Source: Nematostella vectensis
Taxonomy: Eukaryota; Cnidaria; Anthozoa; Actiniaria; Edwardsiidae
NCBI RefSeq assembly: GCF_932526225.1
Contig: NC_064048.1
Location: 10,410,188 to 10,474,187 of the forward strand
DNA: 64,000 nt
Direction of reading: 5' to 3'
In this document: one piece after another, positions 23,101-34,160 of the stretch
Numbering within the stretch: position 1 is the first letter of the stretch
Layout of the letters: each line of letters begins with the position of its first letter
Program-made: the position numbers and the translations under genes
Notes under the pieces: model-generated
Told to the model about the DNA's origin: nothing
Database searches by the model: none
The model's input: only the letters and a program-made list of their open reading frames with translations

Positions 23101-23884
23101 TAACCAATCGGCTAACTGTGTTTACATCATGTTCCCACCCAATTCAAATCATGTTATGATTACTTTGGGTGGATTTTCTTGGGTGGATAAAATTGTACAA
23201 TTTCTCAGTCGACCGAGTGTATGAGAAAATGAACAAAAAAATCCACCCAAAGGAATCAACACATAATCTGAATTGGGTGCCGACAAGCTACAAACACCGT
23301 TAGCCCATTGGGTCTATATAGGTAGGAAAGGCAATGAGAAATGAAGGGAAAGAATTGATGGGATTCGAAAAAATGTGAAAGAAAGGAATTTCAAAGATTT
23401 TGAGAAAAAAGGGGGAAAAGATATCAAGGAGGATTATATTAATCTTTTAGTTATGAAGAAGAAGCAATGGGAGGTAGAGGAAGGGTAATGAGAATTAAAT
23501 AGGTTCTGTTAGCCGCCATTTTGCCATCCTAGGTATACAAAAATTTATTGGCATTTTTAACGATTGAATTTGGCAAGTAAGGATGATGGAGCCCCTTACA
23601 AACTTAAGAGTGCAAATCAAATGTTATTTGACAAAAACTAGCTCTGAAATGTGTTCGAAGAAGGGGGTATCCGACCCCAGTAGGGGGGAGGGGTGGGGGA
23701 GGGGTGGGATCGCCACCAGAACAATATTATGAGAGCCAAGTTGGACGAGTCGTAAAGAAAAAAATGATCCAAACGAGGAGTGGTCATTAGAAATAAGAAA
23801 TGCTTACTTTTGTGCAGAAGTGAGAAGGTAGATTTGCCATAATGTGAAGACCTTCAATAACAACTGCTTCATCGGAATTGGAAG
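14168..23884 (-). CDS. Cys-loop ligand-gated anion channel (GABA-A/glycine receptor-like subunit), 8 coding exons, 475 aa
   Basis: Coding exons in order on the minus strand: 23,872-23,808, 20,222-20,098, 19,988-19,921, 19,683-19,463, 18,288-18,206, 17,718-17,578, 16,714-16,335, 14,512-14,168. All junctions are GT..AG and phases agree (1,428 nt). The first exon has a 5' UTR part with an acceptor at 23,885, so an upstream non-coding exon is expected. The protein has a signal peptide (1-20), an extracellular domain with FWQDPRLAF, and the Cys-loop C167-C181 (CKFDLRNYPLDQQTC). TM1 is near 251-272 and TM2 near 280-300, starting PARVALSITTVLT. TM3 is near 315-338, followed by a roughly 110-residue cytoplasmic loop, and TM4 is near 450-468 (DKYSRCFFPLGYVAF). 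Pro-Ala-Arg at the base of TM2 is the anion-selectivity signature of GABA and glycine receptors. The exact agonist cannot be read from sequence. Several introns carry minisatellites containing the gene's own splice sites. Confidence 0.93.
14513..15213. other. Receptor intron 7, non-repetitive part
   Basis: C-rich, loosely repetitive sequence (for example ACAAGGCACCCAATT near 14,844 and 14,942). No exon seen. Confidence 0.5.
15214..16355 (-). repeat. 26-bp minisatellite, about 44 copies, containing the exon 7 5' splice site
   Basis: The period is exactly 26 bases (plus-strand unit includes ACTAACCGAGTCACCCGCAT). Nearly all copies are identical; single-base variants occur near 15,700, 15,922 and 16,206. 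On the minus strand each unit reads GATGATGATGCGGGTGACTC then G|GTTAGT. The right-most copy overlaps the 3' end of receptor exon 7, encoding DDDAGDS, and its GTTAGT is the real donor at 16,334. Every other unit repeats the same exon end and donor inside the intron. Confidence 0.93.
16712..17430 (-). repeat. 32-bp minisatellite, about 22 diverged copies, containing the exon 7 3' splice site
   Basis: Plus-strand units read AAGAACTGATCTGCAACSGATARAACATGTCT with substitutions. On the minus strand this is TTGCAG|ATCAGTTCT, the same 15 bases as the true acceptor and first nine bases of exon 7 at 16,714. Most copies keep the AG; a few (for example near 16,745) have lost it. This is receptor intron 6. 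Confidence 0.9.
17696..17976 (-). repeat. 67-bp tandem array (4 units plus a stub) containing the exon 6 3' splice site
   Basis: Units start at 17,696, 17,763, 17,830, 17,897 and 17,964. Unit 1 is the real exon 6 start plus its acceptor (GTTTTAG|TC at 17,718). Units 2-4 repeat 23 bases of exon 6 and the acceptor, now GTTTCAG. The fifth unit stops after 13 bases where a MITE begins at 17,977. Confidence 0.9.
17977..18137. mobile_element. 161-bp MITE in receptor intron 5
   Basis: The left end is CAGGCGCGTAC and the right end is GTACGCACCTG, inverted; an internal CCCCTCCCC tract is present. There is no coding capacity, and no target duplication is clear. It interrupts the 67-bp array. Confidence 0.55.
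18549..18621 (+). repeat. Possible tRNA-derived SINE fragment
   Basis: AGTGGTAGATCG (A-box-like) is followed 30 bases later by GGGTTGAATCC (B-box-like), then a T-run at 18,610-18,620 that could end pol III transcription. It sits in receptor intron 4. The fold of a full tRNA is not present. Confidence 0.28.
19700..19905. repeat. (GATGATGGT)n-like simple repeat in receptor intron 3
   Basis: Imperfect repeats of GATGATGGTGATGTTAATGG between exons 3 and 4 of the receptor. Open frames across it have no meaning. Confidence 0.85.
20560..21712. repeat. 30-bp minisatellite, about 38 copies, in receptor intron 1
   Basis: The exact period is 30 bases (unit contains CATGACTTGTCACTCACTAC, then CATGGAYTGC). 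Copies differ mainly at two positions, GACTTG/GTCTTG and GACTGC/GATTGC. Because 30 is a multiple of three and no stop arises, it gives 390-400 codon open frames on the plus strand and others on the minus strand; these are artefacts. It ends in a decayed half-unit around 21,710-21,750. Confidence 0.95.
21790..22730. other. Receptor intron 1, unexplained sequence
   Basis: A minus-strand open frame of 153 codons (22,056-22,517) exists here but shows no domain. Parts look like an old dispersed repeat. No exon supported. Confidence 0.4.
22731..22866. promoter_or_regulatory. Cluster of CACGTG E-boxes and TGACGTGC motifs in receptor intron 1
   Basis: A unit of about 60 bases is repeated 2.5 times: GATCACGTGATATCGAATGA then CGTGC and TCAAGTGAAACG. 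It contributes four CACGTG palindromes (a bHLH site) and two TGACGTGC sites (CRE-like). It lies about 1 kb downstream of coding exon 1. Enhancer function is inference. Confidence 0.4.
23136..23279. mobile_element. 144-bp palindromic MITE
   Basis: The left arm CACCCAATTCAAATCATG and right arm ..ATAATCTGAATTGGGTG pair over about 45 bases, including internal CTTTGGGTGGATTTT/AAAATCCACCCAAAG. No coding capacity. Confidence 0.7.
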
Positions 23885-26800
23885 CTGAAAATAATCACAA
23901 AATACTGTTAAATGTACATATTCGAGAATGTTCTTGCATGTTCTAGAGTGTAAGAAATCGATTCCAAGACCCGTGTTACCGTCTTGCTGTGAAAATAAAT
24001 TCATAGAAAATAAACATTAGAATGCTATAGATATGCTGGGTTTATTCTAGTCAGCAAGATAGGGGCACACAGCGGGTTTTTACCGTTCCCCTGTTATTGT
24101 ATCCCATGTCTTTACAACAGGGAATCTGTAGTTAATTCACAAACGCCCAGAAAGGTCTGCGTTCAAGTAAAAGATAGCTTCAAACAAATGTTATCGTTTA
24201 TATACAGTAAAATAAACCAGTTAATTGATGAGGTTGACTCTGCGGTGGTTTAGGCACCAGTTAGGTGTGAAATCGTGGGAAATAAAATGAGTCTGATAGC
24301 TTAAACCAACATAAGTTTGCAACAGTTAAACCAGCGGTTCGAAGAGTGTTCGCGTGTGGTCAGAAAAGAAAAGGTTAAATAAGAGAAACAGAAAAAAATA
24401 AAAAAATAAAACCTGAACAAGTTTTACCTTTTAAATACTTCGTCTTGTCTCAAGGTAGTACCAGTAACATTTTTTTAAGCTCATACAATATATTAATATG
24501 AAGACCAAAAGCTCATTATCGATAGTGAAAACAGAGTGAGTTTTCGTGACATTTTAAAGGTAATAAAACTATTATGACATTACATACAGACTTTTTGATA
24601 CACCAATGACAACGCAAACCCACACATTGACACTAAGTCATCTATCAATTAAATGTTTGACATGCTTCGACGAGGTCAGAGTTAGCATGGGTTATGGAAA
24701 AACAGACATCAGGCAATCTGCTTAGAAATCCCCAGGAAAAAAAAGCTGTATCAATCGTCGGCGCTGTGGGCAGGAGATCGCTGTTTTTAAATTATTAATG
24801 TTTACCTCATATTTTTATTCTCTTCTCTAGAGAATCAAAGAACAAAAAGTATAGTTTCGGGGGTTGGTTACAAATAGTTGCCAACTATCGTGAGTTATTG
24901 CCTATCGTGAATTAATTCACCCGGTGTGGCAGATTGGGCAAAAGCTTCAATTAGGATAGGCCAATTAAGAGATTACCGCAGACAAAACGTCAGAGCAATT
25001 GTATCCCGCAAGGTCTGCCGGGATACGCTATCTCAACATACGGGATATTTAAATAATCTCCGTCAGCCGCCATTTAGTTTTTCTAGGGAATACAAAATGG
25101 GAAAATCACCCAATTCATCCGATGATATTGTAAGCTATTATTGCGATTTTTTTTACTGAATTGGGTAAACGATACCCTGGGGACGAGGGTTCCAGAGGCT
25201 AAATACCCGCTTTTCCCAGCATGCTAAGGGGCGGGGGATCTTGGTTTGTCAAAACGTTCCACGATTTATAAGAACTTATTCCGCCTGATCTTGAAAATTC
25301 TAGGTCCTTTTCATACAAAATTCTGTCTCCCTTATCGAGGCCAACACTATCCACCATGACTCTAGCTACATTTGGTGAAAAAGCACACAAACGTTCTAAT
25401 GTACCTTGTTACCAAAAATAGAGAAAAAAATTAATGTAGCTTGTACCTCGTAGCTTGCCAAAAGAACGTATGAGTAAGAACTATTAGCCCGTAGAATGTG
25501 TTTTACCTTTCACTGCCGCTGCTTACGAGAAGGTTTTGAACTCCCCAGATAAAACAATGAACAATTTGGAGAAATCTTGGGAAACTCGTCTGTAATTTTT
25601 AAATCGTTTTAGAATAAAATCCTGTTCCCACCCATTGAATCCGAGTTAAAACATTAAGGCTGATTAATTTTGCATAAAGCACTTAACAAATAGAAGGCAA
25701 TTAAAAGAGGCGGGAAATCACTAGCCTTCTTCTTAAAACGATACAATTTGTATTACAGCCTCTTCTCCCAATTGAAACCTATGTTTAAAAGCTTGAATGG
25801 GAAAATGATATGTTGTTGTGAATGTCAAAATATCTTTGTAGTGTAAAATTTATTGACGATTGAAGCTTCGCGTGAAATTCCGAGACTTAGTGGTTGAAGT
25901 TTAAAGAAGACTTCGAGAGGCTAGCAGGTAGAGTGAGGTGAGACGATGTCAGAAAAGTACAAAAGTGCATTAATTGAACAATTCAATAATACATGGTTAA
26001 CTACCCTAACAATTTAAATGCTTTTTCAATGTAACCTACAGCATATATTCAAATTTTACCCAAAATAATGCATCTTAATAAGTTACTTCAAGCAATTGTC
26101 TCTTTAAACGTTCTAAAAAAGGAATTCCGTCACTGGAATCTTGTTCTCAAATAAAAGAAATTTATGTGAGTTAAATTCAATATTATTTCTCCTGCTCATA
26201 AGAAAGATAAATTATTAGAGAAAAAGAACACTGGGCATAATTGAAGAGTGAGGCCTAGTTTGTTATACGTTTGTTGTTGTTTTATTCAATTTTTTTAAGA
26301 CAAATTAGCTAAAAAAGTTCAAAATAGCCATCTTACAGCGCGACCAGTAAATCGTGAACACCGGAAATATGTATGGAATGTTTGTCCCGACCAATCACTC
26401 GCGAGATATTCAAACAGTCAACTAGAAACATATCTCAACAAGTCTCAGTGTCTGAATTCTCGCATCTGATTCGTTAGGGAATAATAAACTTTCCAATCAT
26501 ATTTTAGGTGTTCAAGGTTTTACTCGGTTTTACTGATTGCGCTGTAAAATAAAGTATATAATCCACTTATTTAATTCTATCAAAAATATTGCAAAAGCTT
26601 TCGCAAATCACCCGATTAAACAAGATGCTTTCTAACTTCGCATTTCGCTAGGAAAAACACGGCTGATAGAGACTTTTTAAACAGGAGTGATACTCTCTAG
26701 CTAAATCCACATAACTGCAAATGGGATAGAGTCGTAAATAAGAAATCTCCACAATACGTTTTTTTATAGACATAATAATAGGGTGGTATAGAAAACCTTA

Positions 26801-27202
26801 ATAAACCGTTATTTAAACATGAGATATTTCACAGGTAACCTTTTAAATCGACAAATAACTCGGTATTATGAGAAACTATGCTCTCTTAAGAGCTAGTCGT
26901 AGCAAGTGAAAGTTATTTTTCTTGGCGCTTTCCTACTTGCTGCTACTTGCTACGTTAATAAACACGAGATATTTCAAGGAGGTATAAACAGGAGATATTT
27001 ATTTGTTACCTTATAGTTCGGCATCCCCTTGACAAATATCTCAGAGTACTGTATATGAGCAACCGTACACTCTTCTAAGAGCCACTCGTCGCAAGCTAAA
27101 ACTCTTTCCTACCTACTGCTTTTATACCCGAAAAAGTAAATGCCATTATACCGCCCCCTCAGCCAAATGTCAAACGTGTTCAAGTCAAATGTGTTATATA
27201 CC

Positions 27203-27386
27203 CAAATTCGTTGTTGCGCGACCTCCCAGAATCGAAAATTCCTTTTTTCGTTTGGGAATAGCGCGTAGTCAATCAAACCAAACAATCAAAACCAGACAAA
27301 CCGCCCCCAAAGCTTGTGTCTGACCGCGCTATTCCCAAACTAGACAAGGACTTTGGATTCGCCGAGGTCGCGCAACAACAAATTTG
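27203..27386. mobile_element. 184-bp inverted-repeat element (MITE-like)
   Basis: CAAATTCGTTGTTGCGCGAC at the left mirrors GTCGCGCAACAACAAATTTG at the right. Inside, TTTGGGAATAGCGCG mirrors CGCGCTATTCCCAAA. The whole can fold into one long hairpin. No coding capacity. Confidence 0.72.
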
Positions 27387-30300
27387 TCTGTAAATTGGTA
27401 AAAGTGCTGATCCCAAGCACTTGCCGGCTTATGCATACAAGTACTCCTCAAAAACGCAACTTTATGCCGAAGGTGCTAATGTAAGAGATCATTGAGAAAT
27501 CCTTGGCTCTTATTACTAAGAGCGGGAATCTTTGACCTTAGTCACCAAATGAGCAGATGAAACTGTACGAGGTTGCCTCACCGCCACATTAGACAAATAT
27601 CGCCCTAGAAATATGTGTTTATATGAAGTTGATATGATATTGGCGAAAATAAGCACTTGAGAAGTTAATTTCCTCACCTGATAGCAATTCTCTCGCAAAC
27701 ACATGATAACACAGACTTTTGTCGTATGAGGAAATGATTTTTTTTTTCCTTTTTTGTTTGTGCACTCTACAAAAAAACGATCCCACGAAATACCGTCAAG
27801 AAAATTTACTTGGCTCAACTATATAAGCGAAAAAAAAGTGGGTGAGGAGTGAGGATGGTTTCGTTTGGTTAGGGGGGGTGGCTTCGTGGGGGAGAATAAT
27901 AGTTAAAATACCTAAAATGTAATATTTGATAACAGCCACCAAGATCGCGCGTTTTTATCAGGGTTTTTATCGTGAGCCCCGGTATACTCGTCAATCCGCA
28001 ACGCATACGATCACTACATGCAGATTACTTCTTTCGTTTATCAAATATAAAAGGTTTTGCCGGATGGGCTCTCCCGACAAAGGCATTCAATTTTCCAATT
28101 CTCAATATATAAGCTCAAGATTCTGCATACAAGGAGTTCCTCTGACCAAAAGCTTAATTCCAAATTTTAAAGAAATTTAGAACATATGTAATTTAGATAT
28201 TAGCGAGCAAAGTTGGCTTAATTTCTTATCAGAGCCCGACTTCTCCCTAAAAACGAGGAGAATTTATTCTTTAAACATTTGAAAATTGCACTTTAAGCCT
28301 CATATCTCGAAGACGCATCCATTAGAAAAAAAAACACTTTTTGATATGTTGGTTTACATAACATAAGGAACCTCTATGCAAAAATTCGAGCTTACTGAAG
28401 TTAACCAGACCTTATTTTGGGAAAACTTGCCATTTTTTTACTCTGTCGGCTCTCCCACGCTCTCACCAATGCCAGCTAAATAAGCGCCGCATGAAAGACG
28501 TACCTTTTACCATTTTTAACGGTTTTTCGTAACCTAAGCTCTCTGATGATGGAACAATATCTGCGACTCTTTTTGGTGATCTCTCAGGAAATATTCATAG
28601 ACAACCAAGTGAAGTTCCCGTGTCCCAAATGAGTTATAACAATCTAAAAAAAACTAGAATAAGTGTGCATTGCGAAGAGTTTGTAGGATGGAACGTAGTA
28701 AAGTTTCGTCCTTGGCTCAGTCGCTTAAATACATGTGAATTTTAATAGAGTATTTGCCATTTTTGCTTTAATATTCAGGTAAATATGGTAAAATTTTGTA
28801 GTTTGTACGATTTTTCATGTAAATTCGTGCTTTATGCAAACACCAGGTTCTTCTAATAGAGTGTAATAAAAATAGATTACCATCAGCATTGTGACCACTT
28901 ATAATAAACAAATTACTATCGTTATACCTGAGATTTCTGATAGCAGAAATAATGAATAGGTAATGGTCATCAAAATTGGATGCATTTTCAGTTCCCAGCT
29001 GTGAGTGCATTGTTTATCTGATCCTGAAGCAGAAAAAAATAGTATTTCGCAGCCAATGCCGCGAGATTTTTTTTGATCCTAGATAAATTTTCTTTTATAA
29101 TTCTCACGTAATTAGAAATCTTAATCTTCCTTGCAATCTCAATTTAATGTCAATTTTGGAAATAAATGTTAAGAATAACACAACCACGGTAAGCTTTTTT
29201 CAAGGCTTTTACTATCGCAAAAATATTAATTCACAAAATAAATTCGAGACCATTCAAAAATGTAGATTGTAGGGGGGGGGGGGTATTTGGTCTGCGAAAA
29301 ATATTGCAACCTTTCTTTGTTGGCAACATATCACAATGAATCATATGCTCGATTATTTTTTTATTAATGATTTTAATAAAACTGCAAATCTTGCAACTTG
29401 ATTTTTCCTAGTGGCTCTTTATTCAGCTCAATCTACTCACTGCAGTACGCATTTGCAAACCGCATAGGTCTAAAGAAATTCACCTTCCTTGGTCTCAGCC
29501 ACATCTCCGGAAAACAGCGAACATATAATGCTTTAATTCCACATAAACAGGAAAGATGCGATGGTTTCAACCTACAAGAACATTCCCTTAAACCTCAGAA
29601 AAGATAAGAGCTGCGTTTCTGCTATGCAAGGTTAAAATACCCCGGATCGCAAGTAAACTTAATCCCTTAATGTGAAAAAAATTACAAAGTGGGCTAAAAA
29701 AGGATTTCGTCAACTGTTACCTAAGGAAAAGGCACACGAAAAGGCCAAAACAATTACACCTCTTGAAGCAATTTACAAAATTGCTTTTTTTTCTCGTCGC
29801 AACACATGCATATTAATAAAAACACTTCTCTACGATGTGAAACCCAAATAAACGCACTTAAAGTTTCATTGCGCACATGGTAAAATCTTGCCGTTTTATA
29901 TATAAGCTGTTTCTCTCATGGTTGTATACTTAGAGGCTATTGTTTTTGTGATTTTTTTCCTACTCTATTCTCCTCTATTCAAAATTGTTCTTGTTTTCTT
30001 CCTATTTCTACAAAATGATAACTAAATACTGCTGGAAATGATAGCTTACAAATTGAAATCTATTCGAAGCAATTTATACTCTAATCCTCGACTCTTTGTC
30101 AGGGTCTCTTTTTGCATTTTTTGTTTTGCCACAAGGAGAGTTAACTTACCAAAAGTGCGCGCTAATACGTCGGAATAGTTTCAAATTCGCAAAAACTCTT
30201 TTTTGACTACTGATCATTTAGAACATCAGGGGATAAATTAAGTTGTGGTGAATTAATCAGTTATGAGAACTAACTTACCTGGTCTAAAGAACAGACTGTA

Positions 30301-31012
30301 CAAAATTGGTTCTCGTACAGAGTAGGAGCTTATGCCAAAAACTGTACGCGTTAATAGCAGAAGTGCTTAAATGAGATTACATGCACACAGCTTCTTTTGA
30401 ACCAGGCCAATCAATGGAATGTGCAACTTCTGATTATCCCATAATGTTTAATAATACCCCATCTCTCAGGGCAATCATCATCAGGAAAGGTGATAAGTAT
30501 GATTTATCAATCCCTAAATAGTATGTTTCAACAGGGTAAAAAAGGTCTGTTCAAGTACAATTCCTAAATCTAAAAAAAAAATCATAACTGACCGAAATTT
30601 TAGCTGCATCGGTAGTTACTAAAAAAACATTTCATTTTTTTTCGCTCTCTAACAGATTACAGCAGATTACAAGCCTATTCAAATTAACAAAAACCTATCA
30701 CTTCCGCGCATGCGCCCCACGGTGATTCCGATAATATTTAGAATTCGGACAAGACCTTAGTATAGAATTGTTAATGGATTTTTTTCTTGCAGTTAATAAT
30801 TGATTTGTAGCTGGAGGGCCATAAGATGCGTAGATAAACTGAAAGAGGCCGACACTGGCTGGGTATAATCAGCAAGAAACTCGATTAATCGGATATCTTG
30901 TAAAATTCTCATAGATTGATTGTACAGTTTAGGGAAAATGTCAGTGTTGTTGCCTTTGTAAACAAAAAAAAAACAATGGCGTAAACAATGGCGTAAGCTT
31001 GAGCGAAGAGGG

Positions 31013-31259
31013 CACGGGCGGATCCAGGATTTTAAAATGGGGGGGGGGGGGGTGAATAATGGCCGGATAGACGGCTTATAACTGATTATAACTGATGAAG
31101 TGGTTTTTTGGTAGGTCACTACATAGATCATACAATACTTCATGCCGAATTGGATTTGTCGCGTCAGCAATATCAAGCTATTTGCTACAAACAAAGTGAC
31201 TTTTCATTTTTTTACTCAAAAAGGGGGGGAGGACATCCACCCCCTGTCTCCGCCCCTGG
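31013..31259. mobile_element. MITE-like element with CxGGGGCGGA ends
   Basis: The left end CACGGGCGGATCCAGG and right end TCTCCGCCCCTG are roughly inverted; a G-run (31,038-31,050) follows the left end. The pattern is common in hAT-type MITEs, and target duplications are not clear. Confidence 0.4.
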
Positions 31260-31423
31260 AGAGTACATCCCTCTTAAAGAGTGTCCATCAGCCCTCCTTC
31301 GCTATTGAGTGCATTAGAAATAATAACGGTATACTTTCAATAAAACTACAAATAAAACTATCCACAATATTTGGTTGAAAACAAATCCGTTACTCGCTAG
31401 TTAATCGATGGAAATGGCTCGGT

Positions 31424-31492
31424 ATTGAGCGGGGAAGGTGGGGGTGGGTGGTGGGTGGTGGTGGTGTTGGTGGGGGGGGGGGGGGGGGGGAT
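31424..31492. repeat. G-rich simple repeat
   Basis: GGTGGGTGGTGGTGG-type repeats run into a pure G tract of about 20 bases. Confidence 0.85.
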
Positions 31493-33479
31493 GTGAGGGG
31501 AACAACGTGGTTGGCCCGCAATCGTGAAATATTTTATTCTCGGCAGCTTGAATAAAAATAAAAATAAAAAAGAAAAGAAAAGAATCGAAAAGAAGATATA
31601 AGCACATCAAAAACGGCTTTTCATTTATTTTTTCTTTAAGAATTTTCATTCTTGACAAACAAACCCCTGAGACTTTATAAGTGACAATTGAACGATTGTA
31701 ATCTTATCATATATAACCTGAGTATCATGTAATATAGATTTAGCCGTTGCCTAAAGCGGATCTCCTGAATACATATTTATTTTTACAAGCTCATAGAAAA
31801 ACCGTCAAATTTAAATGCAAATGAAAAGGTTTGTTTTCCTATAAATAAATTTAATTGCATCTCTTTACAAAGCAAGTAAGTATTGTAGAGCAACTATGGC
31901 AACATCCTTCATTTTTCCCCACTTAGTATTTTACACAAACACACAGGAGTTTTGTGCTCCTTGTTATTCATACAAAGATTTACGCGCAAGAAAACCGTCA
32001 CGTCCCGAGGATGCAAAGCCTAACGGTATGGATATTTTCTGGAACTACACATAACTTATTTTATTGCTAACAATGTACCTAAATATCTACACAGGTAGGC
32101 AATTCCAGAAACGGACGAGCATCTTTGGTTTCGGTTTTTGTTATTATTTGTTGACATTCTTTGCATCAGTGAGGCCAATGCTTAATTAAATTTTAACAAA
32201 AAGGAAATTAAAAAAAAAAACACGAAAAGGCGTGTTTTCAATTTTTTTTTTTAAATAGAAAAACTTTTCCGTTTGTGCAAACGGAAAGATGGAGCGTGCC
32301 AAAGCCGACTTTTAAGCTTTTCGCCCTAAGTTAATGTAAATAAAACAAAAGTCTTAACGGACGAATGATGCATAAACGATCGATAAGTCATGACGACAGA
32401 TTACTGTCCTTGAAAGAATTGTCTATGCATTTGCACCAATCTTTAAAAGAAAACTATAAAATAATTTCGCTTAGCTAGAATATAGAAGTCTTTTGAAAAG
32501 TAATTACTTAAAGAACAATGCTTGTATAGGAGTAGCGTATATATAGATACTCCATCTCTATGGTAATTGGAATAATGTCACTGATCTTAGTGTACAAATT
32601 TTAACACAAAGTGTGTAATGGTTTAAATACCGTGATTTCTGTAATCAGTCTGCCTTATCAGCAAGGAATTTAGCACAGAGATCTAAAACACAGCGAGCAT
32701 GAATGCTGACATGCTGAGCAGCGCAATAAGATTGTTGTTTTACTGTCTGGACTTTTCTTGGTACTGTGCTAACAGAAAACATGACGATTCATGACCTACC
32801 GGGCTCCTGTGTCGATTGTAGCCCCCTGATTGATTGGTTTCACTCTTGGATTAATAACCCCCTTAATGTGATGTTGTACCCCAGGTAAATACGCTATGTT
32901 ATCGCACTGTATGTCCAGTCAATAACGTGTCATGGCTTCGGTCTTGTCTGTGATATGCTAATGACCTCACGGGCATTTTTTTAGAATAATTCTCAGCTTG
33001 GAAATCAAATAGTCACTCCTGTAAAAACTACCCTGAACAATGGCATTTAGGGTTTAAAGCATAGACTCCATGAATTTTTTTTGGGGCAGTATTTTTTTAA
33101 GACCTGTTTTAAAACAAGGCTGATTGTAGCCTGAGGTTGCTGAAAATTTAAGGTCAAGGCTGAGAAGGAGTATTAGATGTTCTTGAAAAAGAGTGTACAA
33201 TCGAAGCCATTGATGGAAATGCCCCACTTGCATCCCCCCTGGATCAATGTTTAGAAGAATCAAAGAGCTCGCAAGATAGCAATTCCTCTTACCTTTGTCC
33301 AAGAGAAAAACTCCAAATATTCAGAGATGGCCCACACACTTGTCTCCTTTGAAAAGAAAAGAAATCTTATTTACCAAAGCAATTGAAAAAAGAAAAGATG
33401 ACATTAATAAGTATTTTTCCCCTGTAAATTAACAAACAGAATTTATAATAACAGCCCAAAAGCTGCTCAATCTTTGACA

Positions 33480-33652
33480 ATAGAACGACAACAACACTAC
33501 CAATAACAACAGCAACAATAGCAACAACACTACCAATAAGAACAGCAACAATAGCAACAACACTATAGCAGAAACAACAACAAAAACAACAACACCAGGA
33601 ACAAAAATAACATCAACAATAACAACAACAACAACAACAACAGGAAAAACAA
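33480..33652. repeat. (CAA)n-rich imperfect repeat
   Basis: AACAACACTACCAATAACAA-type repeats; the opposite strand gives a Val/Leu-rich open frame of no significance. Confidence 0.85.
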
Positions 33653-33957
33653 TCACACGATGAATTGCCGCACCATAAATAGCTTTGCAAAAAAATGATA
33701 GGAATGTGTGAAACCAAAGTTTGCATAGGTTGGCCAGGGTTGTGTGCTTTTGGATTTCTTGTTAAGCAACGATAAAATTATGTTATACATCAAATGGATT
33801 TTTTGGTTGCTAACTTGATACGTCAAAGTACTTGGTACCACAAATGATACGACAAAGTACAAAAAGAAGTAAAAATGTCATCTTGAACATACAGCATATG
33901 TTTTGAAGTATTCGAAAATTGCGTAACGACCTTGCAGTAACACCTGGTGCACACCTG

Positions 33958-34160
33958 TGACATAACGACATAATGACATAACGGTATAACGACATAACGA
34001 CATAATGACATAACGGCATAATGACATAACGGCATAACGACATAATGGCATAACGACATAACGACATATGTGCGTGCACCCTTATGTTCATATGTTCAAG
34101 TGTGAATGGTTCGACATTTTGACATTAGCCCAACATAACGACATGAACATAACGACATAA
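33958..34160. repeat. CATAACGACA decamer tandem repeat
   Basis: About 11 copies of CATAAYGRCA occupy 33,958-34,068. Two more copies lie at 34,133-34,160, and inverted copies (TTATGGCATTATGTCC, TTATGTCG) lie at 34,189-34,219. Confidence 0.85.

Noticed and set aside
24926-25390. Short open frames on both strands (77 and 63 codons)
   Set aside because: No domain, no convincing splice partners; possibly part of a dispersed repeat also glimpsed near 23,510.
30793-31194. 133-codon minus-strand open frame
   Set aside because: Crosses the end and G-run of a MITE; composition and motifs give no support.
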